Shown here: piece after piece, positions 6,822 to 11,576 of the stretch
How the letters are laid out: each line of letters starts with the position of its first letter
Numbering within the stretch: the stretch's first letter is position 1
Assembly (NCBI GenBank): GCA_038210275.1
Contig: JBBQWV010000031.1
Coordinates: forward strand, 1-11,576
Length of the DNA stretch: 11,576 bases
Origin: PALSA-1296 sp038210275
GTDB taxonomy: Bacteria; Bacteroidota; Ignavibacteria; Palsa-1295
Direction: 5' to 3'
Made by a program: the position numbers and the translations under genes
The notes under the pieces: generated by a model
The model's input: the letters and a program-made list of their open reading frames with translations, nothing else
Told to the model about the DNA's origin: nothing
Database searches by the model: none

Positions 6822-8060
6822 ATGCTCAACAGTAAAAAAATAATTTACGGCATCACCGGCTCCATCGCTGCGGCGAAGGCGCCGATCATTGCGCGCGAAC
6901 TTGTTCGCGCTGGAGCCGATGTACATTGTGCATTAACAAACTCCGCACAAAAATTTACAACAGCATACAGTCTTTCTATTCTCACCGGTAACCAAGCCGT
7001 CACCGATATTTTTCCCGCATCAGGGAAAGGCACATGGCATGTGCATCTGGGTAGGTCAGCGCAGGCAATGCTGATCGCGCCATGCTCGGCTTCGACACTT
7101 GGGAAATTGCGCCGTGGTATTTATGATAATCCTGTTCTTCTGCTTGCATCATCACTCGGACATACAGCACAACTAATCATTGCTCCCGCAATGGATGAAG
7201 AAATGTGGTTGCAGCCAGCAGTGCAGGAAAATATCGAATGGCTGAAAGCGAAAGGTGTAAAATTTATTGAACCCGTAAAAGGAAACCTTGCAAGTGGAAT
7301 AGTCGGCATGGGAAGAATGCCGGAGGCTGATGATGTTGTTAAGCAATTCCAACAACTTCTGGTAACCACACAGCCATCTCATGGTTTTATAGATCAAACT
7401 CAGCTTCCGCTTTCCGGAAAACATATTCTCATTACCGGCGGACCAACTTATGAGCCGATCGATCCTGTCCGTTTTATCGGCAATCGCTCCAGCGGAAAAA
7501 TGGGTGCGGCGCTTGCAGCAGAAGCTGCAAATTTTTTTGGAGCCGATGTAACGCTTATTATGGGACCGTCATCAATTGCAACGCCTTCATCCGTGAATCG
7601 CATTAATGTTGAAACAGCCGACCAGATGCGCGATGAAGTGCTTGCGCAATTACCGGGGCATGACATCTTGATTATGAGCGCAGCCGTCAGCGATTTCCGC
7701 GCAAGTGATCCTTCGAAAGGAAAAATAAAAAAGACGAATAAGAAAAAGTGGTCGCTCGATCTTTCACCAACGCAGGATATTTTGAAAGAAGTAATGCATG
7801 AGCGCAAAGCTAAGCAAAGAATTATCGGGTTCGCACTTGAAGGCGGCGAAGATGCAACGTCTTATGCAAAAGGAAAACTCGAAGAAAAAAATCTGGATAT
7901 GATCGTACTTAATCGTTTCGATGAAATGGGCGCAGGATTCAGTACCGATACGAATCGTATTACGATTTTCCGCAAGGACGGATTAAAAAAAGAAATTCCG
8001 CTCGTCACAAAAACCGAATGCGCCCGCATCATTCTTTCACTAATCGCAGAGATGGAATAA
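6822..8060 (+). CDS. coaBC: Bifunctional phosphopantothenoylcysteine decarboxylase/phosphopantothenate-cysteine ligase
   Basis: CoaBC makes 4'-phosphopantetheine from phosphopantothenate, cysteine and CTP in coenzyme A synthesis. The CoaC half (about residues 1-185) is an FMN flavoprotein. It shows 'GITGSIAAAKAP', the catalytic His75 in 'WHVHLGR', 'PCSASTLGKLRRGIYDN', the PAMD-x-x-MW motif at 122-129, and the lid 'LASGIVGMGRMPE' at 157-168. The motif has Asp125 where proteobacterial enzymes have Asn, and the lid lacks the E. coli-type Cys; from memory both are usual in Bacteroidota. The CoaB half (about 198-412) shows 'ITGGPTYEPIDPVRFIGNRSSGKMG', 'SAAVSDF', the Lys-rich 'KGKIKK' and 'AGFSTDTNRITI'. 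The weak purine-rich AAGAAAGAG precedes the ATG. Its stop overlaps the next start (TAATG). Length is normal. Confidence 0.97.
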   Translation: MLNSKKIIYGITGSIAAAKAPIIARELVRAGADVHCALTNSAQKFTTAYSLSILTGNQAVTDIFPASGKGTWHVHLGRSAQAMLIAPCSASTLGKLRRGIYDNPVLLLASSLGHTAQLIIAPAMDEEMWLQPAVQENIEWLKAKGVKFIEPVKGNLASGIVGMGRMPEADDVVKQFQQLLVTTQPSHGFIDQTQLPLSGKHILITGGPTYEPIDPVRFIGNRSSGKMGAALAAEAANFFGADVTLIMGPSSIATPSSVNRINVETADQMRDEVLAQLPGHDILIMSAAVSDFRASDPSKGKIKKTNKKKWSLDLSPTQDILKEVMHERKAKQRIIGFALEGGEDATSYAKGKLEEKNLDMIVLNRFDEMGAGFSTDTNRITIFRKDGLKKEIPLVTKTECARIILSLIAEME

Positions 8061-8935
8061 TGGCTGAGCGCACAGTGCATGATATTATTGCGGATGTGGA
8101 GTCATGGGCACGCGATAGGGTGCTTAATGGAGAAGAGACGATCTATCTTTCGGGAAACGTGGATCGTGATTCGCGAATCGTGATTCGTGGAGAAGAAAAT
8201 AAATCAGAAGAAATGAAAACTAAAAAAGTCGTTACGAAATCGCTTCTGCCAAAAGTCGTTGAACCCACCACTTCAGTAGCGCGGACTTCAGTCCGCGCGG
8301 ACGGACTAAAGTCCGTCCCACTAATCTCCGAATCCTCGAAACCCGAATCAGACGATTGGAAAAAAGCTCAAGATCTTCCAACCTTGCAATCGATGATCTC
8401 CGGCTGCACCAAATGCGAACTTTACAAGACTCGCACAAATTTTGTGTTCGGAGTCGGTAATCCGAATGCGAAAGTGATGGTTATCGGCGAAGCGCCGGGG
8501 AAAGATGAGGACGAACAGGGGGAGCCTTTTGTTGGCAGAGCAGGGCAATTATTAAATAAGATGCTTATCGCCATTAATTTTCCACGCGAAGAAGTGTTTA
8601 TCGCGAACATCATAAAATCGCGTCCGCCGGGAAACCGCGATCCTAAGCCTGAAGAAATTGCAGCCTGCGAACCTTATCTCTGGAAACAGATCGAATTAAT
8701 AAAACCGAAGATGATCCTTTGTGTCGGGCGCGTAGCCGGAAATAATTTACTGAAGCTCGAAAGCGATTCGCTTGCGGCAATGCGCGGCAAAGCATACGAT
8801 TTCATGGGCGCGAAAGTTATGGTCACCTACCATCCTGCCGCGCTGCTCCGCAACCCCAACTGGAAAGCCGGTGCCTGGGAAGACCTTCAGAAATTCAGGA
8901 AGATGTATGACGAGATGGAAGGCACTGCCGTGTGA
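8060..8935 (+). CDS. Family 4 uracil-DNA glycosylase, iron-sulfur type
   Basis: This enzyme removes uracil arising from cytosine deamination, starting base-excision repair. The catalytic domain spans about residues 108-285 of 291. Motif A is 'GEAPGKDEDEQGEPFVGRAG' (143-162) and motif B is 'HPAALLRNP' with His258. Four cysteines typical of the [4Fe-4S] cluster sit at 116, 119, 203 and 221. The first ~105 residues are an extension with no recognisable domain: a helix (about 1-25), then a Lys/Glu/Ser-rich linker. Two tandem DNA palindromes encode residues 74-87 of this linker. I chose the ATG at 8060 because it overlaps the coaBC stop (TAATG); the 14 extra residues possible from 8018 lie entirely inside coaBC. 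Function is secure; the extension's role is unknown. Confidence 0.94.
   Translation: MAERTVHDIIADVESWARDRVLNGEETIYLSGNVDRDSRIVIRGEENKSEEMKTKKVVTKSLLPKVVEPTTSVARTSVRADGLKSVPLISESSKPESDDWKKAQDLPTLQSMISGCTKCELYKTRTNFVFGVGNPNAKVMVIGEAPGKDEDEQGEPFVGRAGQLLNKMLIAINFPREEVFIANIIKSRPPGNRDPKPEEIAACEPYLWKQIELIKPKMILCVGRVAGNNLLKLESDSLAAMRGKAYDFMGAKVMVTYHPAALLRNPNWKAGAWEDLQKFRKMYDEMEGTAV
8279..8318. repeat. Two tandem perfect 20-bp palindromes inside the glycosylase gene
   Basis: 8279-8298 is GCGCGGACT-TC-AGTCCGCGC and 8299-8318 is GGACGGACT-AA-AGTCCGTCC. Each is a perfect 9-bp stem with a 2-base loop and they abut exactly. Both share the core CGGACT-NN-AGTCCG also seen at 11341-11360; the shorter GGACTAAAGTCC occurs at 6778-6789. 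They are read in frame as linker residues 74-87 of the uracil-DNA glycosylase. This looks like a REP-type element tolerated in a disordered linker. Confidence 0.93.
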
Positions 8936-8969
8936 GGAACATGTAAGTGAAGCTTTTGTTATAGAATAT

Positions 8970-9182
8970 ATGGAACATTATAATATAATCGTTGAGAAAC
9001 ATCCGGAAGGATTTGTTGCATATCCTTTGGGATTGAATGGAGTCGTTGTCGGTGAAGGTGATTCGTATGAGGAAGCTCTTGCCGATGTACATTCTGCAAT
9101 TAAATTCCATATAGAGACATTCGGGAACGAAGCCTTTCAAACAGAGTCTCCTGTCTTAGAAGCCTATCTTGTTGAAGCATAA
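8970..9182 (+). CDS. hicB: HicB-family antitoxin
   Basis: This 70-residue protein has the HicB partial RNase H-like fold: 'YNIIVEKHPEGFVAYPLGLNGVVVGEGDSYEEALADVHSAIKFHIE'. The strand/glycine pattern and the 'S-Y-E-E-A-L-A-D' helix start are family hallmarks. HicB binds and blocks the HicA mRNA interferase. I take the start at the ATG at 8970, giving a complete family N-terminus; the frame continues upstream only through the end of the glycosylase gene. The C-terminal DNA-binding helix-turn-helix or ribbon-helix-helix present in larger HicB proteins is absent. A broken hicA follows 2 bp downstream, so this antitoxin may now be an orphan. It lies 34 bp after the glycosylase stop and could be carried on the same transcript. 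Confidence 0.87.
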   Translation: MEHYNIIVEKHPEGFVAYPLGLNGVVVGEGDSYEEALADVHSAIKFHIETFGNEAFQTESPVLEAYLVEA

Positions 9183-9184
9183 AA

Positions 9185-9430
9185 ATGCCGCTGGATAAAT
9201 TTCCTGCCGATGCGCCGAAAGCGAAAGTTATATAAGCACTACAAAATTCAGGATTTGTTATCGTACGTGAACGCGAACACATTGCCATGGTCAAGATCAA
9301 TGAAGACGGTACACGAATCCCGCTAACACTTCCGAACCATCCAAAAATCAAGGGACCGACACTTAGAACGATCTGTAGCCAGTCGCAGATATCAAGGAAA
9401 GAATTCCTATCTGCATATGAAAAAGTATGA
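9185..9430 (+). pseudogene. hicA: hicA toxin gene interrupted by an in-frame stop
   Basis: Read from the ATG at 9185, codons 1-16 give MPLDKFPADAPKAKVI. Codon 17 is TAA (9233-9235), and the same frame then continues for 64 codons to a TGA at 9428-9430. The downstream part is clearly HicA: 'ALQNSGFVIVREREHIAM' carries the catalytic His region, 'GTRIPLTLPNHPKIKGPTLRTI' the strand and helix, and 'ISRKEFL' the C-terminal helix. A stop replacing the residue before Ala-Leu in the first helix (often Lys or Arg in relatives) should abolish the toxin. No frameshift is needed, so a single base change suffices. No ATG restart retains the catalytic region. A sequencing error at this base is the main alternative. 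Order hicB-hicA. Confidence 0.82.
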
Positions 9431-9488
9431 GTGTCGCTGCCGTTTAAATATAAAAATGTTTTGAGACAAAAGTTTTACGCATTGCGTT

Positions 9489-9818
9489 ATGAACTCCATG
9501 AGACCTGATTTAGGGGATATTACCAGATTCGGTGCACGCATCGCAGAGCAATTTGCTCCGGAGAAAATTATTCTCTTCGGCTCCTACGCTTACGGCGAAC
9601 CGACGAATGATTCAGATGTTGATCTTTTAGTAATCATGCCTTATAACGGCAGTGCCAGAGAAAAAGCATTTGAGATACGCTCTGCATTCTCGCGTGAATT
9701 CCCTCTCGATCTTATTGTTCGTTCAAAGGAAGAACTCCAAATACGTCTCGGCATGAATGACTACTTCCTCAAAGAAATCACCGAGCGCGGAAGAGTGATC
9801 TATGAAAGAGGAAACTGA
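9489..9818 (+). CDS. MNT-type nucleotidyltransferase-domain protein (antitoxin-like)
   Basis: This 109-residue minimal nucleotidyltransferase has the signature 'ILFGSYAYGEPTNDSDVDLLVI' (residues 29-50), with Gly31-Ser32 and the metal pair Asp43/Asp45. A third acidic residue, Asp74, lies in 'FPLDLIV'. In characterised MNT/HEPN pairs the MNT protein transfers AMP to a tyrosine of the HEPN toxin and so neutralises it. All three catalytic acidic positions appear intact, so it should be active. The ATG at 9489 is used; an in-frame ATG three codons later is an alternative. The last 17 bp overlap the HEPN gene. There is no obvious Shine-Dalgarno or promoter in the 58-bp gap after hicA. Confidence 0.88.
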   Translation: MNSMRPDLGDITRFGARIAEQFAPEKIILFGSYAYGEPTNDSDVDLLVIMPYNGSAREKAFEIRSAFSREFPLDLIVRSKEELQIRLGMNDYFLKEITERGRVIYERGN

Positions 9819-10179
9819 GGAATGGCTTAAACGTGCCGAAGATGATATTCGCGTCGCAAAACGTGAAGCGCGAGTGATTGATGAGCCAAGTTATTCGGCA
9901 GTCTGCTTTCATGCACAGCAAGCGACTGAAAAATTTCTGAAAGCTTTCTTACAAGCTAATGAAATTCCGATCACCAAAACCCATGATCTTGTTTATCTGC
10001 TTGAACTGATAATCCCTATTAAACCACTATGGTCAGTTTATCGCGATGGTTTGGAAAGACTTAATGGGTATGCCGTTGATAGCAGATATCCGGGTACTGA
10101 AGTTGTTAAAGAAGAAGCTGATTATGCCGTAAAACTTGCTTCTGAAATGCGAGATGTCATTAGGAAAGAGATAAATTAA
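9802..10179 (+). CDS. HEPN-domain protein, partner of the MNT protein
   Basis: This 125-residue all-helical HEPN protein has the family core 'WLKRAEDDIRVAKREA' in helix 1, 'FHAQQATEKFLKAFL' (residues 36-50), 'HDLVYLLELI' and 'RYPG' before the last helix. HEPN partners of MNT proteins are RNases or former RNases. The canonical ribonuclease motif R-X4-6-H is not present: neither of the two histidines (37 and 61) has an Arg 5-7 residues before it. It may therefore be non-catalytic or act by another surface. It overlaps the MNT gene by 17 bp (coupled translation) and its stop overlaps the convergent outer-membrane gene by 4 bp. Pairing with the MNT gene is firm; toxicity is uncertain. Confidence 0.88.
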   Translation: MKEETEEWLKRAEDDIRVAKREARVIDEPSYSAVCFHAQQATEKFLKAFLQANEIPITKTHDLVYLLELIIPIKPLWSVYRDGLERLNGYAVDSRYPGTEVVKEEADYAVKLASEMRDVIRKEIN

Positions 10180-11195
10180 TAATTTCCGAATAGATAGCTG
10201 ATCCCTGCAAAGAGTGTATAACTACGTTTCAAGCCGTCCGAATTTTCTCCTCGTTTTAGGAATGGAATAGCTGCTCCGAAAAGAATACCGGTGTTCCTTG
10301 CAAAATAATATTTCCCAGAAATTCTCAGATCGAGTTGAAGAAAATCTGAACTCGGTATTTGGTAGCTTCCATAAACGGTATCAATAGGGTCGGGAGATGT
10401 TTCGCTTGTGACGATAAACGGTCCTTGAAAATATTTTGTGGATTTTATTAATCTCTTTATCGCAAATAATTCAACTTGATAATCAAAATTCTTAATCGCA
10501 TTGAAATAACTGACTTTTGCCGCAAGATCAGGTCCTCTTCTGATGGAATCAAAACTATTTGAAGCGATACCAAAAGGTATTTGTGCGCCAAGCCAAAACC
10601 TCCAATATGTAGCAGTATAATCATCGTTTGATATATAGGGTGCAGGGATATATGAAATTCCAAGCATGAGATCATTTGATCCCAATCCGGGCTGATATCG
10701 AAGTGGAAGTTGATTCATATTGACTGCACCTGTTGCGAGTTTGAATCCGGCATCAAGTTGAAGTGTTGCTCTTAGAGGACGCCAGATTGATTCATAATTG
10801 TTCTCATCAGAAGGTGCATAATAATTGTCAGTCATCGGCGTCCTTTCTGTGACTCTGGAAAAAAGTAATGTGGTGGTATTAATAATAAGGTCGCCTATTC
10901 CTTGTTCGCTTCCCGAAAAATTTGTATTGCTAAAGATCTTTTTTGTAAAAGGCAAAGACACACCAATTCCTATTGTGGAGTTTAACTGATAGTTGAGGGC
11001 AAGCCTCAAGTCATTGATAAAAATATTATCCAGCTTTCCGCTGTACCCATAGTCATACTCAAGTCCACAAAAAAGAGAATGTCTTGCGTTGTTATGGTTT
11101 TCGACTGAGCAAACACCAGCATCCGAGCATTGGCTCAGAAGCGGACGGGCAAACCCGATCCAGAAGAGAAGAAAAAAAACATTTCGTGTTTTCAT
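10176..11195 (-). CDS. Predicted outer-membrane beta-barrel protein, function unknown
   Basis: This 339-residue protein has an N-terminal signal peptide (MKTR, hydrophobic core to about residue 20, likely cleavage near Ser21/Gln22). The mature N-terminus is Cys-bearing (Cys23, Cys29, 'CSDAGVC'). The Cys23 context (L-S-Q-C) is a poor lipobox, so a lipoprotein is less likely. The rest alternates aromatic and polar residues in strand-like segments such as 'FCGLEYDYGYSG', 'RLALNYQL', 'YWRFWLGAQIPFG', 'LDLRISGKYYF' and 'SYTLFAGISYLFGNY'. The last segment ends in an aromatic residue, as outer-membrane barrels do for BAM recognition. Glycine-proline turns such as 'GVSLPF' and 'GAAIPF' resemble transporter/porin-like proteins of Bacteroidota. 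No substrate can be named. It is convergent with the HEPN gene. Confidence 0.72.
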   Translation of the reverse strand: MKTRNVFFLLFWIGFARPLLSQCSDAGVCSVENHNNARHSLFCGLEYDYGYSGKLDNIFINDLRLALNYQLNSTIGIGVSLPFTKKIFSNTNFSGSEQGIGDLIINTTTLLFSRVTERTPMTDNYYAPSDENNYESIWRPLRATLQLDAGFKLATGAVNMNQLPLRYQPGLGSNDLMLGISYIPAPYISNDDYTATYWRFWLGAQIPFGIASNSFDSIRRGPDLAAKVSYFNAIKNFDYQVELFAIKRLIKSTKYFQGPFIVTSETSPDPIDTVYGSYQIPSSDFLQLDLRISGKYYFARNTGILFGAAIPFLKRGENSDGLKRSYTLFAGISYLFGNY

Positions 11196-11340
11196 AGAGT
11201 GATAAGATAACAGTCATCGGGTTCGGAAAAATTCTTCAATGTGAATCTTGTCAGAATATTAAAATCAAATGGATTCTCTTATTGCCTGAATGCCGAGATG
11301 TTGTTAGTCGTTAGTCTTTAGCAGAAAACGATCATTAGTG

Positions 11341-11367
11341 GGGCGGACTTTAGTCCGCCCTTTTTTT
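11341..11367 (+). terminator. Palindromic repeat copy shaped like an intrinsic terminator
   Basis: GGGCGGACT-TT-AGTCCGCCC is a perfect 9-bp stem followed by seven T on the plus strand, the form of an intrinsic terminator. Its core is that of the palindromes at 8279-8318. No plus-strand gene ends nearby: the nearest stops at 10179, with a minus-strand gene in between. It may block readthrough antisense to the barrel gene, or be a repeat that landed next to a T-run. Confidence 0.7.
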
Positions 11368-11497
11368 ATTGATATCCCTTGAACACCCGACCGCCATTTT
11401 CCCAATGGGCACCTACTCCCACATTTCACCCTCAAAAAAATCTTTGGCGATTCCAGCCTGATTTCGCCGATTTTGAAAATAGTTTGGTTTGGGCACC

Positions 11498-11528
11498 TTG
11501 ACAAAAGCATATTTCGTTCGTATATTTG
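11498..11528 (+). promoter_or_regulatory. Bacteroidota-type promoter facing out of the window
   Basis: TTG (11498-11500, in the context TTGACA) is followed after 20 bp by TATATTTG (11521-11528), an exact match to TAnnTTTG at accepted spacing. The start of transcription would fall near 11533-11536. The only ATG soon after opens a six-codon frame (MYFIAK), so the real gene, coding or RNA, must start to the right of the window. Confidence 0.62.
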
Positions 11529-11576
11529 CATTACAAACTTCGACATTATGTATTTTATAGCGAAATAACCTACGAT

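Larger units (their letters stand above)
11196..11576. other. Gene-free right end
   Basis: No credible coding region is seen here. An 80-codon minus-strand frame (11546-11304) reads through the palindrome at 11341 and has no family-like features. The stretch holds a palindromic terminator-like hairpin, a promoter facing right, and a short duplication (TTAGTCGTTAGTC near 11304-11316). The 9-mer TGGGCACCT occurs at 11406 and 11490, probably by chance. Whatever the promoter drives begins beyond the window. Confidence 0.6.

Noticed and set aside
8772..8969. N-terminal extension of hicB inside the glycosylase gene
   Set aside because: These codons are the out-of-frame reading of the conserved glycosylase C-terminus. 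HicB homology begins at the ATG at 8970.
11304..11546. 80-codon minus-strand frame at the right end
   Set aside because: It reads through the palindromic repeat, overlaps the predicted promoter, and has no recognisable domain or plausible start context.
1..11576. tRNA, rRNA, CRISPR array or insertion sequence
   Set aside because: I saw no cloverleaf with CCA end, no ribosomal RNA signature, no regularly spaced repeats and no transposase on either strand.

Overview
The window comes from a Gram-negative bacterium of the Bacteroidota/Chlorobiota/Ignavibacteria sphere. Three things point there. A secreted DUF4331 protein ends in a type IX secretion (T9SS, Por-type) sorting domain. The genes lack clear Shine-Dalgarno sequences. 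A promoter of the Bacteroidota pattern (TTG, 20 bp, TAnnTTTG) lies near the right edge. KdsB and an outer-membrane barrel protein add an LPS-bearing outer membrane. The exact genus cannot be read from this sequence.

Left part (1-1162, minus strand): a very tight unit of a DUF433 antitoxin, a DUF5615 PIN-like toxin and the first half of dapF. The unit runs into low-complexity G/C homopolymers at the window edge, where dapF is cut off, probably at a contig end. Next (1131-4708, minus strand) come an ECF sigma factor, a cupin-type anti-sigma factor, a strong hairpin terminator, the large T9SS-exported DUF4331 protein, and a second terminator.

The middle (4819-8935, plus strand) is a housekeeping block. 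It holds kdsB (CMP-Kdo synthesis), a class V PLP-dependent aminotransferase-like enzyme overlapping it by 4 bp, coaBC (coenzyme A synthesis) and a family 4 uracil-DNA glycosylase translationally coupled to coaBC. A 118-bp composite inverted repeat lies just before coaBC. Two back-to-back perfect 20-bp palindromes lie inside the glycosylase reading frame.

The right part (8970-11576) is accessory: hicB with a hicA toxin gene broken by an in-frame stop, a MNT nucleotidyltransferase/HEPN pair, and a convergent outer-membrane barrel gene. It ends in about 380 gene-free bases holding another copy of the palindrome, placed like a terminator, and a strong promoter facing out of the window.

The main points of interest are these. 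(1) A small palindromic repeat family shares the core CGGACT-NN-AGTCCG, with covarying outer base pairs. It occurs in a gene, in an intergenic composite element and as a terminator-like hairpin. (2) There are three toxin-antitoxin type modules in 10 kb, and each toxin shows a lesion or lacks a canonical catalytic residue. (3) The anti-sigma factor keeps a cupin fold but has lost most of the metal ligands known from ChrR. I found no complete undescribed defence system, CRISPR array, tRNA or rRNA gene.
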